DNA from: Siccirubricoccus phaeus
GTDB taxonomy: Bacteria; Pseudomonadota; Alphaproteobacteria; Acetobacterales; Acetobacteraceae
Direction of reading: 5' to 3'
DNA: 64,000 nucleotides
NCBI RefSeq assembly: GCF_008360935.1
Contig: NZ_SRXO01000012.1
Span: forward strand, 62,001 to 126,000
The notes beneath the pieces were generated by a model, which made no database searches, had not been told where the DNA came from, and saw only the letters and a program-made list of their open reading frames with translations. The position numbers were made by a program, and so were the translations under genes. Of the stretch, positions 9,678-18,175 are shown one piece after another (position 1 is the first letter of the stretch; every line of letters begins with the position of its first letter).

Positions 9678-10385
9678 ATGGCCAGTCACGCAGAGAGCAA
9701 GGCCGAGCGACGTGCGAGAATCATCCGGGCGGCCCGTGCGCTGATCCGCGAGACCGGACGGACCGGGCTTTCCATGCGCGCACTTGCGTCACGCGCCGGC
9801 GTCAGCCTCGCCACGCCCTACAACCTCCTTGGATCGAAGGAGGCGGTCCTGAAGGCGCTGCTCGAGGCAGACCTTCAGGAATTCCGGGAGGCATTGCCCA
9901 TCCCCGGATCGGGGGATCCCATTGAGCACATCTTCGCGGCGATCACCGTGGCCACGCGGCTCTATTCGACCGAAGAGAGCTTCTACCGCGCGTTGTTCCT
10001 GGCGCTCTTCGAGTCCGACAATGTCGAGCTGCGGACGTTCTACGGGCCGGATCGCCAGCAATTCTGGGCAGGATTGCTCCGCGAAGCCGTTTGCACCGGC
10101 CAGGTCCTTGCCGGGACCGACGTGGCCGCACTGGCACGCAACATCCGCTACGTCTTCGCCGGCGTGCTGCATCGCTGGGCGACATCCAGCAGCAGACCCG
10201 GCTGGATCGAGGCCGAGATAGGCTATGGCGTTTCACTCGCCCTGTGCGCCGTGGCGACGCCGGGCGCGATCGGCCGCATCCGCGCCAGGCTGAACGCCTA
10301 TCAGGAGCGGATCGCTGAACACCAGACGGCTGAGCCCGCAATCCCGCCCGAATCCACGGCGAGTTGCAGGACCGCCTCGGTGTGA
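9678..10385 (+). CDS. TetR family transcriptional regulator
   Basis: The 235-residue product has a canonical TetR N-terminal helix-turn-helix (RRARIIRAARALIRETG, then LSMRALASRAGVSLATPYNLLGSKEAVL, residues about 12-60) and an alpha-helical ligand domain after it. The PYNLLGSKE variant replaces the commoner YYHFxxKE. AGGGA lies seven bases before the start. It is transcribed divergently from the monooxygenase-MFS-ADH-SDR operon, so it is probably the ligand-responsive repressor of that operon, acting at the palindrome at 9541-9556. The last codons overlap a 12-bp tandem duplication. Confidence 0.9.
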   Translation: MASHAESKAERRARIIRAARALIRETGRTGLSMRALASRAGVSLATPYNLLGSKEAVLKALLEADLQEFREALPIPGSGDPIEHIFAAITVATRLYSTEESFYRALFLALFESDNVELRTFYGPDRQQFWAGLLREAVCTGQVLAGTDVAALARNIRYVFAGVLHRWATSSSRPGWIEAEIGYGVSLALCAVATPGAIGRIRARLNAYQERIAEHQTAEPAIPPESTASCRTASV

Positions 10386-10401
10386 CGATCGGTGTGACGA
10401 T
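10378..10401. repeat. 12-bp perfect tandem duplication spanning the TetR stop codon
   Basis: CGGTGTGACGAT occurs twice head to tail. The first copy contains the TGA stop of the TetR gene. It looks like a simple slippage duplication; no function is evident. Confidence 0.75.
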
Positions 10402-10601
10402 AAGCAACTCGCTGGAGGAGAAGGGGGTCTTTCAGAGCCCGCTCGGACGGGTCGAGTAGGCGGCTGAGTGGAGGATGGGGTTCCGCAGTGCCCGGGGGGA
10501 ATGTCTGACGCGGTTTTCCGGTACGGCAAGGTGGCTTCCCGCCACCGGCGAGACCGATCGTGATGGCATCCGTCCGGGCGGTCCTTCCCTGCATCGCCTT
10601 C

Positions 10602-10633
10602 GACGGCACGCATCCTGGCGCCAGGATGCCGTC
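10602..10633. terminator. Inverted repeat between convergent genes, possible terminator
   Basis: The core CATCCTGGCGCCAGGATG (10611-10628) is a perfect palindrome extended by GACGG/CCGTC arms with a small bulge. It lies between the TetR gene and the convergent binding-protein gene, where a bidirectional terminator is expected, but no U tract follows on either strand. The remainder of the 10386-10687 gap shows no gene. Confidence 0.45.
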
Positions 10634-10687
10634 AGGAGGGCCGCTCTTCGCTCCGGCGGAGGTGCAGAAGGCGGCGCGAAGCCCCCA

Positions 10688-11875
10688 TCACCGCATGCGG
10701 CACTCGCCCGCCCAGGGATCGACATCGTCGCTGAGGACCTTCCGCACCACCTCGGTCTGGAACTTCCCATCCGCCCGCTTCGCCACCTGGCAGAGCCAGA
10801 GATCCTGCACGGGAAACTGATTCGCGCCGAAGCGGAATTTGCCGCGCACCGAGGCGAAGTCGGCCGCATTCAGCGCCGCCCGCAGCGCGTCCTTGTTCTG
10901 CGTATTGCCGCCGGTCCTCTGCAGCGCGCCATCCAGCAGGAAGGCGGTGTCATAGGCATGCGCAGCGTAGGAGGCGGGGACCATGCCGTAGGCCGCCTCG
11001 AATTCCGTGACGAAGCGGCGGTTCTGGGCGTTGTCCATGTTCGGCACCCAGGTGCTGGCGGAATAGAAGCCCACCGCGGCGTCCTGCTGCGCCGGCAGCG
11101 TCGCCTCATCCACCGTGAAGGTGGAGAGGAAAGGGATGTTCTGCAGCCCCGCCTGGCGGTATTGCCGCACCAGGCTGACGCCGAGCCCGCCCGGCATGAA
11201 GGTGAAGAGGCAATCCGGCTTCGCCGCCGCGATCTTCGCCAGCTCCCCGGAGAAATCCATCTGATTCAGGGGGACGTAGCCCTCCTCCAGGATCTCGCCC
11301 TTGAAGCGGGATTTGAACCCCGCCACCGCATCCCGCCCCGCCTGGTAATTCGGCACCAGCACGAAGGCCCGGCGATGGCCGAGATCCTGCGCCGCCTGGC
11401 CCATCACCGCATGCACCTGGTCGTTGTTGTAGGAGGTGCAGAAGAGGAAGGGGTTGCACCCCCGGCCAGCGATGTTGGAAGGGCCGGCATTGGTGCTGAT
11501 CAGGAAGGTGCGGCTTTCCGTCACCGGCCGGGCGATGGCGCCAAGGATGTTGCTGAACACCACGCCGACGACGAAATCCACCTTGTCCCGCTCGATTGCG
11601 GTGCGGATTTTCTGCACCGCCACTTCCGGGCGCAGCTCGTCATCCAGCACCTGCACCTCCACCGGGCGGCCGCCCAGCTTGCTGTCCAGATGCTTCATGC
11701 CGAGGGCGAAGCCGTCGCGGAGCTGCGTGCCGAGGGCGGCGCCCGGGCCGGTAAGCAGCGCGAGCACCGCGACCTTCACCGGCGCCCCTCCTGACGCCCC
11801 CTGGGCACGAAGCGTGGCAGGGGCGGCGAGCGCGGCTGGCAGCGCCAGCGCGGCGCGGCGGGTGAGCAGCATCAT
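10688..11875 (-). CDS. Branched-chain amino acid-type ABC transporter substrate-binding protein
   Basis: The 395-residue product begins with a signal peptide containing twin arginines (LLTRRAALALPAALAAPATLRAQ) and continues as a type I periplasmic binding protein (PBP type 6): VKVAVLALLTGPGAALGTQLRDGF, GVVFSNILGAIARPV, then two lobes ending DPWAGECRMR. It would be periplasmic and deliver a ligand to a LivHMGF-type ABC importer, but no permease or ATPase gene is nearby. ATG 11875 and ATG 11872 are both possible starts. The ligand could be an amino acid, amide or aromatic acid. Confidence 0.9.
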   Translation of the reverse strand: MMLLTRRAALALPAALAAPATLRAQGASGGAPVKVAVLALLTGPGAALGTQLRDGFALGMKHLDSKLGGRPVEVQVLDDELRPEVAVQKIRTAIERDKVDFVVGVVFSNILGAIARPVTESRTFLISTNAGPSNIAGRGCNPFLFCTSYNNDQVHAVMGQAAQDLGHRRAFVLVPNYQAGRDAVAGFKSRFKGEILEEGYVPLNQMDFSGELAKIAAAKPDCLFTFMPGGLGVSLVRQYRQAGLQNIPFLSTFTVDEATLPAQQDAAVGFYSASTWVPNMDNAQNRRFVTEFEAAYGMVPASYAAHAYDTAFLLDGALQRTGGNTQNKDALRAALNAADFASVRGKFRFGANQFPVQDLWLCQVAKRADGKFQTEVVRKVLSDDVDPWAGECRMR

Positions 11876-12082
11876 GGCAAGGCGGGTTCCCGGGTTGGAT
11901 GGCTGGCGAGCAGGATTTGCTCGCGCAGCGTATCATACATCGCGGTGCTGCGGAGGCAGCGCCGGCCGGCCGCCACCCGCGCCGAAATCCGGCCCGCCGG
12001 GCCGTGCGGCCCTGCCGCGGGGCGGGTGCGCGCCGCCCATGCGCCAGGGCCAGCGTCACCCGCCACGGGGCTGGCCCCAGAG

Positions 12083-12154
12083 ACCAATCCGCTTGGGACC
12101 AATCCCCTTGGGACGAATCCCCCGAAACCAATCCGCTGAAACCAATCCCCTGGG
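12083..12154. repeat. Five-copy short tandem repeat of 14-15 bp
   Basis: Copies of ACCAATCCGCTTGGG and close variants start at 12083, 12098, 12113, 12127 and 12141. They lie in the 404-base gap upstream of the binding-protein gene (start 11875) and downstream of the ABM-domain gene. They could be repeated regulator sites or a neutral minisatellite; spacing of 14-15 bases is not an integral number of helical turns. Nothing else is recognised in this gap. Confidence 0.65.
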
Positions 12155-12279
12155 GGCGGTCCCAGGCTGCGCCTCCCGCCGCGCCGCGAACGGCAGGCCG
12201 GCAGCAGCGAGCGGCAGCGGGGAGGCGGCCCTTGCCCCGGCCGCCGCCCGCGCCGCCGCGGCGGCAGGCAGGCCCCGCC

Positions 12280-12591
12280 TCAGCCCGCCGGCGAGAGGAT
12301 GTGGATGACGCGGCTGGCCAGCAGATCCTTCACCTTCGCCGCATAGGCCGCCATGTGCGGCGCCGCGGCATGCGCCTTCAGCGCCGCCGGGCTTTCCCAT
12401 TTCTCGATGACCACGAAGGTATCCGGCCCGAAGGGCGTCTGGATGCTGCCCGCCCCCTCGAGGTCGATGGCCGGGCCGTATTCGATGCAGCCCTGCTCGG
12501 CATGCACCGCCGGCATGTTGGCGCGGAAATGGCCCAGCACTTCCTCCCGCTTGCCCGGCTTGGCGGTGATGATGGCGATGACGTGGATCAT
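12280..12591 (-). CDS. Antibiotic biosynthesis monooxygenase (ABM) domain protein, quinol-monooxygenase-like
   Basis: The 103-residue product is a single ABM ferredoxin-like domain: MIHVIAIITAKPGKREEVLGHF, EQGCIEYGPAIDLEG, FVVIEKWESPAALKAHAAAPHMAAY. Homologues such as YgiN are small dimeric cofactor-free oxygenases acting on quinols, though many are of unknown function. ATG 12591 is preceded by AGGGAAA; an upstream extension to 12642 lacks family similarity. It lies on the same strand as the cupin gene but is separated by a 163-base stretch carrying a repeat hairpin. Confidence 0.85.
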   Translation of the reverse strand: MIHVIAIITAKPGKREEVLGHFRANMPAVHAEQGCIEYGPAIDLEGAGSIQTPFGPDTFVVIEKWESPAALKAHAAAPHMAAYAAKVKDLLASRVIHILSPAG

Positions 12592-12651
12592 GTGACGTTT
12601 CCCTGGTTGAGCACGAACCCGCTTGGCCTCGAGCGTCCCCATGACGCCCGC

Positions 12652-12754
12652 GCCGCCCGGTGCCCGCTGCGGCTTCGCCGCGGCGGGCTGTGCGAGATGC
12701 TGACAGAACGGGGAGCGGGGCCCCCGCGACGGCGCGCAGCGACGTCGCGGGGAA
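12652..12754 (-). repeat. Family-4 3' element with hairpin, after the cupin gene
   Basis: Reading the minus strand from the cupin stop codon, the element starts within three bases with a hairpin (12722-12752; arms CCCGCGACG / CGTCGCGGG around a loop containing TCGCTGCGCG), followed by a GGGGCCC patch and a second inverted repeat (CCGCTGCGG-type arms at about 12664-12685) next to TCGCACAGCC. Three similar elements follow other genes in the window in the same sense orientation. It probably terminates the cupin transcript. Confidence 0.65.
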
Positions 12755-13258
12755 CTAAGAGACCGCCTCGTAGGGCTGGCGCTTCACCTTGTCCATGTTG
12801 AGCCCCTCGATGCGCAGCAGCCGGGTGGCGGCGTCGCGGCGCGGGGAATGCAGCACGCCCGGCTCATACAGATAGGCGTCGCCCGGCTTCAGCACGTAGT
12901 CGTGCTTGCGCCGCGCCTTGCCGGGCTTGCCCTCGGCCGGGCGCTCCACGCATTCCCAGTCGGTCATGATGGTCTCGCCCTCCGCCTGGCCGTAGATGGC
13001 CCAGGAAGGGCCGTGGTCATGCGGCTTGCTGTTCTTCGCCCCTTGATAGGCATGGGCGAGGATGGCGAAGCCCAGCTCGGGATCCTCGTAGATCACCTTG
13101 CGCTCCGGCGTCCCCTCCGGGATGGCGGCGGCGACGAAGGCGGGGTCCTTCAGCGCCGCCCGCACCAGCTCCACCACCTTCTCCCGCCCAGCGGTGTCCG
13201 GATGGGTGCGCAGCGCATCGTGGCACTGGGCGGCGAATTGCTCGATCGTCATGGCCAT
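12755..13258 (-). CDS. Cupin-fold metal-dependent protein, cysteine-dioxygenase-like
   Basis: The 167-residue product has a single double-stranded beta-helix domain. Metal ligands are suggested by HDHGPSWAIYGQAEGET (around residues 80-96) and by the later VLKPGDAYLYEPGVLHS histidine. This layout matches predicted metal-dependent enzymes related to cysteine dioxygenase type I. AGGGAGGG precedes the start. No pathway partner is obvious; neighbours are an ABM-domain gene downstream and repeat elements upstream. Confidence 0.78.
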   Translation of the reverse strand: MAMTIEQFAAQCHDALRTHPDTAGREKVVELVRAALKDPAFVAAAIPEGTPERKVIYEDPELGFAILAHAYQGAKNSKPHDHGPSWAIYGQAEGETIMTDWECVERPAEGKPGKARRKHDYVLKPGDAYLYEPGVLHSPRRDAATRLLRIEGLNMDKVKRQPYEAVS

Positions 13259-13329
13259 GGCGGGCCCTCCCTGAACTTCCAGGCATAGCCAAGCGCCGCC
13301 AGGCGGTGCCTGTCAAACCCGGTCTTGAC

Positions 13330-13511
13330 GCCTGTCTCGAAGGTCTGCGGCACGTCTCGGCGGGTCTTTTCCGCCCTGGCGTCATGCGCCGGCATGCTGC
13401 CCGCATGAATTCCGCGGACTTGCCGATGCCACCAGCATCGGCAAGTCCACCTCCTGGCCAGGACGCAAAATCCCTCGCCGATCCGCTGCCGGAACCCTTC
13501 GGGACAGGCTC
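13330..13511. repeat. Dispersed repeat family 3 (about 190 bp), copy 1
   Basis: This non-coding segment is homologous to 48826-49025. Shared blocks include CGGGTCTTTTCC, CTGGCGTCATGCGCC, CTTGCCGA, GGCCAGGA and AAATCCCTCGCC. Its ends form an inverted repeat (GCCTGTC / GACAGGC), as in a miniature transposable element. Internally it holds a 15-bp perfect inverted repeat (GACTTGCCGATGC / GCATCGGCAAGTC). It abuts the CTAG element that follows. Confidence 0.75.
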
Positions 13512-13618
13512 CTAGAGCGGGATCGGTTGAGCTGCGCTCACCCGCCCCGCTCTAGCTCATTGTTCGCTCGCGTGATTCACGGTTTCGGTCGATTCGACCT
13601 CAACCGATCACGCTCTAG
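13512..13618. repeat. CTAG-bounded palindromic element, copy A (two modules)
   Basis: Three CTAG tetramers at 13512, 13552 and 13615 delimit a small hairpin module and a longer module with ends GAGCGTGATCGGTTGAGG. The whole unit is present in inverted orientation at 32550-32652. The last CTAG supplies the TAG stop codon of the Bug-protein gene on the minus strand. The structure is that of a miniature inverted-repeat element inserted at a CTAG or TA target. Confidence 0.8.
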
Positions 13619-14580
13619 TCCTCGATCGGCACCCGCGCCTCCGCCACCACCTGGCGCCAGCGGGCCATGTCCGCCCGCCAGCTCCGGTCGAAGGTGGCGG
13701 ACTCCTCGGCGGCCGGCACGGCGCCCAGGCCGCGCAGCTTCTCCTGCCCCTCGGGGGACACCGCCGCCGCGGTGAAGGCGCGGGAAAGCTGGGCGACGAT
13801 CTCCGGCTTCATCCCGGCCGGGCCGAAAGGCCCCACCCAGCTCACCACGACGAAATCGGCCATGCCGGCCTCCGCCATGGTCGGCACCTCCGGCAGCCGG
13901 GCGGAGCGGGCGGCGGAGGTGATCGCCAGGGCCCTGAGCGCGCCGTCCTGCACCTGGCCGATGACGGAGGGCAGGTTGTCGAAGATCACCTGGATCTGCC
14001 CGCCGCGCAGATCGGCCGAGGAGCCGCCGGCGCCGCGATAGGGTACATGGGTCATGTCGAGCCCGGTGCGCAGCTTGAACAGCTCCCCGGTCAGGTGGAT
14101 GGAGGTGCCGACGCCGGTGGAGCCGAAATTGATGCCCCCCGGCCAGGCCCGCGCCCAGGCGACGAAATCCTGCAGGCTGCGCACCGGCAGCTCGGCGCTG
14201 ACCACCATCACATTGGGGAAATCCGCCACCCGGGCGATCGCCGTGAAGTCGCGGTCCGGGTTGAAAGGCAGGCTGCGCTTCACCGCCGGCGTCACGCCGT
14301 GGGAGCCGCCGCCGCCCATCACCAGCGTATGGCCATCCGGCGCCGCCTTCGCCACCAGGTCGCTGCCGATCACGCCGCCGGCGCCGGCGCGGTTCTCCAC
14401 CACCACGGGCGCGCCCAGGCGGTCACGCACCAGCTCCGCCATCACCCGGGCGACCAGATCCAGCGAGCCGCCCGGCCCATAGCCGACGATCATGCGAATC
14501 GGCCGCCCCGGCTCGATCTGCGCCGCGGCGGGCGCGATGGCGGCAAGCAGCAGGATCAGCGAGGCGAGCAATCGGATCAC
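13615..14580 (-). CDS. Bug/TctC-family periplasmic solute-binding protein
   Basis: The 321-residue product has a signal peptide (IRLLASLILLLAAIAPAAA) and the Bug hallmarks: PIRMIVGYGPGGSLDLVAR, VVENRAGAGGVIGSD, INFGSTGVGTSIHLTGELF, MTHVPYRGAGG and LPEVPTMAEAG. Bug proteins bind small carboxylates and feed tripartite tricarboxylate carriers or act as sensors. The start is GTG, overlapping the TGA of hydantoinase B as GTGA, which implies translational coupling in the hydantoinase operon. Its stop TAG is formed by the CTAG edge of a repeat element. Confidence 0.92.
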   Translation of the reverse strand: MIRLLASLILLLAAIAPAAAQIEPGRPIRMIVGYGPGGSLDLVARVMAELVRDRLGAPVVVENRAGAGGVIGSDLVAKAAPDGHTLVMGGGGSHGVTPAVKRSLPFNPDRDFTAIARVADFPNVMVVSAELPVRSLQDFVAWARAWPGGINFGSTGVGTSIHLTGELFKLRTGLDMTHVPYRGAGGSSADLRGGQIQVIFDNLPSVIGQVQDGALRALAITSAARSARLPEVPTMAEAGMADFVVVSWVGPFGPAGMKPEIVAQLSRAFTAAAVSPEGQEKLRGLGAVPAAEESATFDRSWRADMARWRQVVAEARVPIED

Positions 14581-16163
14581 GGCGGCACCCCCCAGCCTCC
14601 GGCGCCGGCGGTGCCCATGACCAGCCGATCGCCCGTGTGCAGGACCGTGCTGAGTTTCGACCGGATTTCCTCGCGCCCTCCGTTGTGCCGCAGGATATAG
14701 GCTTCGGCAACCCGGCCCGGCCTACCCCCCAGCGCGCCGCGCGGGGCGTTCAGGTGCCGCTCGCCGCGGAAGCTGAGGGTGAGCGGGCCGTGCAGCACCT
14801 CATATTCCCGCAGGATGCCGCAGCCGCCGGGGTGCTGCCCGGCGCCGCCCGAGCCGCGCCGCACCGCCACGCGATGCACCCGCAGCGGCGCATCGGATTC
14901 CAGCATCTCCGCCGGCTGGTTCATGGTGTTGGAGACATCGGTGGAGATGCCGTTGACGCCCGGCCCGAAGGCCGAGCCGCCGCTGCCCCCCGCCACCACC
15001 TCCGTCACCACATAGGGGCTGCCATCTTCGCGGCGCCCACCGAAGGAGACGATGCAGGAGACGCCGGCATTGGCCGCCGGAATGCGCTCCGGCGCCGCTT
15101 CGGCCAGGGCGCCGAGGATGGCGTTGGTCAGCACCTTCACCGTGGCGGTGCGGGCATTCACCGCGGCCGGCATGCGCGGGTTCACCAGGCTGCCCTCCGG
15201 CAGCACCAGGCGCAGCGGGCGGAAGCAGCCGCCATTGTTCGGGATGTCCGGGCCGGTGACGGCGCGCAGCGCGAAGAAGGCGCCGGCCATCACGCCGGCC
15301 GGGGCCGCATTCACCGGTCCGCGCACCTGGGGGGAGGTGCCGGTGAAGTCGATGGTCAGGCTGTCCCCCGCCACCGTCACGGCGACGCGCACCGGCACGG
15401 GCCGGTCCAGCTCCACGCCGTCATTGTCGAGCTGGTCCTCATAGACCCAGGTGCCGTCCGGCAGGGCGGCGATGGCGGCGCGGGTGGCGATCTCTGCCTG
15501 CCGCACCAGCTCCCGCAGCATCGCCGTCAGCGGCGCGGCGCCATGCTTTGCCGCCAGCTCCGCCAGCCGCGCGGCACCGGTGCGGCAGGCAGAAATCTGC
15601 GCGTTGAGGTCCCATTCGAAGGCATCGAAGGTGCGGATGTTGCGGCTGATGATGCGCATGATCTGCGCATCCACCACGCCCTCCCGCGCCAATTGCAGCG
15701 GCGGCAGGCGCAGCCCCTCATGGAAGATCTCGGTGGCGCTGGTGGGGACGGAGCCAGGGGTCAGCCCGCCCATATCCTGGTGGTGCAGGATGGTGGCGGA
15801 AAGGGCGATCACCTCCTCGCCCGCAAAGACCGGCACGAGAAGCGACACATCCGGGATATGCGTGCCCCCATCATAGGGGTCGTTCATCAGGTAGATGTCG
15901 CCGGGGCGCATCTCGGCGACGGGGAATTCCCGGATCAGCCGCCCCACCGCCGGCACCAGGCAGCCCAGCAGCAGCGGCAGAGAATTGGACTGCGCCAGCA
16001 CCGTGCCATCCGGCAGGAACAGGCTGGCCGAGGCGTCATTCGCCTCCCGCACGATGGGGGAGACGGCGCTTTTCAGCATGATCGCCTGCATCTCCTCGGC
16101 AATGGCGTCGAGGCGGCGGCGGATGATCTCGATGCTGGCGGGGTCCAGGCGATGCGCGTTCAT
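14577..16163 (-). CDS. Hydantoinase B/oxoprolinase family protein (N-methylhydantoinase B-like)
   Basis: The 528-residue product shows the HyuB pattern: LDPASIEIIRRRLDAIAEEM at the start, REANDASASLFLPDGTVLAQ, YLMNDPYDGGTHIPDVSLLVPVF, then DFTGTSPQVRGPVNA and SCIVSFGG. With HyuA it forms the ATP-dependent amidohydrolase that opens cyclic imides/lactams such as hydantoins or 5-oxoproline, or carboxylates ketones in related complexes. ATG overlaps the HyuA stop as ATGA, and its own stop overlaps the Bug gene start, so subunits are co-translated. Cytoplasmic. Confidence 0.93.
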   Translation of the reverse strand: MNAHRLDPASIEIIRRRLDAIAEEMQAIMLKSAVSPIVREANDASASLFLPDGTVLAQSNSLPLLLGCLVPAVGRLIREFPVAEMRPGDIYLMNDPYDGGTHIPDVSLLVPVFAGEEVIALSATILHHQDMGGLTPGSVPTSATEIFHEGLRLPPLQLAREGVVDAQIMRIISRNIRTFDAFEWDLNAQISACRTGAARLAELAAKHGAAPLTAMLRELVRQAEIATRAAIAALPDGTWVYEDQLDNDGVELDRPVPVRVAVTVAGDSLTIDFTGTSPQVRGPVNAAPAGVMAGAFFALRAVTGPDIPNNGGCFRPLRLVLPEGSLVNPRMPAAVNARTATVKVLTNAILGALAEAAPERIPAANAGVSCIVSFGGRREDGSPYVVTEVVAGGSGGSAFGPGVNGISTDVSNTMNQPAEMLESDAPLRVHRVAVRRGSGGAGQHPGGCGILREYEVLHGPLTLSFRGERHLNAPRGALGGRPGRVAEAYILRHNGGREEIRSKLSTVLHTGDRLVMGTAGAGGWGVPP

Positions 16164-18172
16164 GCAGGGAGGCGCTCCATCAGCAGATGGGTGGCGGCGG
16201 CGGTGAGGCGCCAGAAGGGCGGGACCAGCAAGGTGCTGTCGATGGTCTCGAGGATGGCGGGGCCGGCGAGGTTTTCGCCCGGGGACAGGTTGCGGGCGAT
16301 GCGGGCGGTGGCGAAGCCCGCCTCGCCCAGCCAGGCGCGGCGCAGCGTGCCGGCGCCGGCCGCGCCCTGGCTGGCGATCAGCGCCACGCCGCGCGGCCGC
16401 GCCCGCTGCACCACGCGCAGCGCGACCAGGCGCACCGGCGCATCGCGGGTATGGCCATAGGCGGCGTGGTGCGCCGCGATGAACGCGGCGCGGATATCGG
16501 CGGCGGGGGTGGCGCTGCCGGGCTGGATGGTGACGTCCAGCGTATGCCCCTGGCCGAGGAAGCTGGCGGCGGCGGTAATCTCCGTCTCCTCCGGCGCGGC
16601 GCCGTCCCGCGCCAGGGCGGCGGTGCAGCTTGCCGTCAGGGCGGTGATGGCAGCGCGCAATTCCGCCTCCGGGATCAGCTCCGTGGCGCGGAAGAAGCCC
16701 AGGGTGGCGTCATGCTCCAGCGGGGCTTCCAGCAGGCCGGTTGCCGCCAGCACGCCGGGGGCGATGGGCACGACGAGGCGGGTCATGCCAAGCTCCTCGG
16801 CAATGGCGGCGGCGTGCAGCCCGCCGCCGCCGCCCGCCGGCACCAGAGGCAGCTCCCGCGGGTCGGTGCCGCGGCCCACCGTCATGCGCCGCACCGCCTC
16901 CGCCAGCGCCGCATTGGTGATGCGGTGGATGGCGATGGCCGCCTCCTCCACCCCGAGGCCGAGCGGCGCGGCGACGGCATCGCGGATCGCCCGCGCCGCC
17001 GCCTCTCTGTCCAAAGGCATGGTGCCGCCGGCGAAGCGCGCGGGGTCCACCAGCCCCAGCACCACCGAGGCATCCAGCACCGTGGGCGCGGTGCCGCCGC
17101 GGCGGTAGCAGGCCGGGCCGGGATCGGCGCCGGCGCTCTGCGGCCCGACATGCAGCCCGCCCGCCGCATCCAGCCAGGCGATGCTGCCGCCGCCCGCGGC
17201 GATGGCCAGCACATCGGCGGTCGGCACCCGCACGGGCGTGCGGCCGACGCTGCCATCATGCCGCAGCACCGGGGCGCCGCCGGCGATGACGGCGATATCC
17301 GCGCTGGTGCCGCCGATATCGATGGAGATGCCCTCGGCGCAGCCCGCCTCCCGCAGCACGCTGGCGGCGCCGATGGCTGCCGCGGAGGGGCCGGAAAGGG
17401 TCAGCCGGATCGGCTTCGCCCGCGCCGCGGCGGCGCCCAGCAGCCCGCCGCGGGAATGCATCACCTGCAGCGGCGCCGGCACGCCGCGCGCCGCCAGCAT
17501 GGCCTCGATGCGGCCGAGATAGGCGTCCAGCACCGGCTTCAGCGCCGCGTCGAAGACCGTGGCGCAGCTACGTTCATACTCGCGGATCGCCGGGTCCACC
17601 TCGCTGGACAGGGAGATGGCGATGCCCGGCAGCGTCGCCGCGACGATCTCCCGCGCCCGCCGCTCATGCGCCGGGTTGAGGAAGGCGAAGAGGAAGCAGA
17701 TGGCGACCGCCTGCACCCCCTGCCCTGCCAGCGCCCGCGCCGCCGCGGCGACGCCCGCCTCATCCAGCGGCACCAGCTCGGCGCCATCCGGGCCGATGCG
17801 CTCCGCCACCTCCAGCCGGCGCTCTGCCGGCACCACCTCCACCGGCGTCTGTGGGCCGAAGACGAGGTCGTAATTGGCGGCGCGGGTCATCCGCCCGAGC
17901 TCCAGCACATCGGCGAAGCCGGCGGTGGTGATCAGCCCGACCTTCGCCGCCTTGCCCTCCAATATGGCGTTGGTGGCGACGGTCGTGCCGTGCAGGAAGC
18001 GCACCACGCCAGCCGCGCCGCCGGGCAGCAGGCGTTCCAGCGCCGTGCCGACGGCGCGGGAGGGGTCATCCGGGGTGCTGGCGACCTTCAGCAGGCGGAA
18101 GCTGCCATCCGCTTCGCGGCACACCGCATCGGTGAAGGTGCCGCCTATGTCGATGCCGATTTCGAGAGTCAT
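16160..18172 (-). CDS. Hydantoinase A/oxoprolinase family protein (N-methylhydantoinase A-like)
   Basis: The 670-residue product begins MTLEIGIDIGGTFTDAVC, the phosphate-binding loop of the ASKHA-like HyuA fold, followed by FLHGTTVATNAILEGKAAKVGLITT, a middle ISIDIGGTSADIAVI segment and VPAGGGGGLHAAAIAEELG. This is the ATP-binding subunit that pairs with HyuB. It overlaps HyuB by four bases and lies three bases after the upstream Bug gene, so all four genes form one transcript. The ring substrate is unknown; hydantoins, oxoproline, caprolactam-like lactams or acetophenone-type ketones are all precedents. Confidence 0.93.
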   Translation of the reverse strand: MTLEIGIDIGGTFTDAVCREADGSFRLLKVASTPDDPSRAVGTALERLLPGGAAGVVRFLHGTTVATNAILEGKAAKVGLITTAGFADVLELGRMTRAANYDLVFGPQTPVEVVPAERRLEVAERIGPDGAELVPLDEAGVAAAARALAGQGVQAVAICFLFAFLNPAHERRAREIVAATLPGIAISLSSEVDPAIREYERSCATVFDAALKPVLDAYLGRIEAMLAARGVPAPLQVMHSRGGLLGAAAARAKPIRLTLSGPSAAAIGAASVLREAGCAEGISIDIGGTSADIAVIAGGAPVLRHDGSVGRTPVRVPTADVLAIAAGGGSIAWLDAAGGLHVGPQSAGADPGPACYRRGGTAPTVLDASVVLGLVDPARFAGGTMPLDREAAARAIRDAVAAPLGLGVEEAAIAIHRITNAALAEAVRRMTVGRGTDPRELPLVPAGGGGGLHAAAIAEELGMTRLVVPIAPGVLAATGLLEAPLEHDATLGFFRATELIPEAELRAAITALTASCTAALARDGAAPEETEITAAASFLGQGHTLDVTIQPGSATPAADIRAAFIAAHHAAYGHTRDAPVRLVALRVVQRARPRGVALIASQGAAGAGTLRRAWLGEAGFATARIARNLSPGENLAGPAILETIDSTLLVPPFWRLTAAATHLLMERLPA

Positions 18173-18175
18173 GCG

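Noticed and set aside
11300-11330. GGGATTTGAACCCC resembling the T-arm of a tRNA
   Set aside because: It lies in the coding sequence of the binding-protein gene and no acceptor or anticodon stem can be drawn around it.
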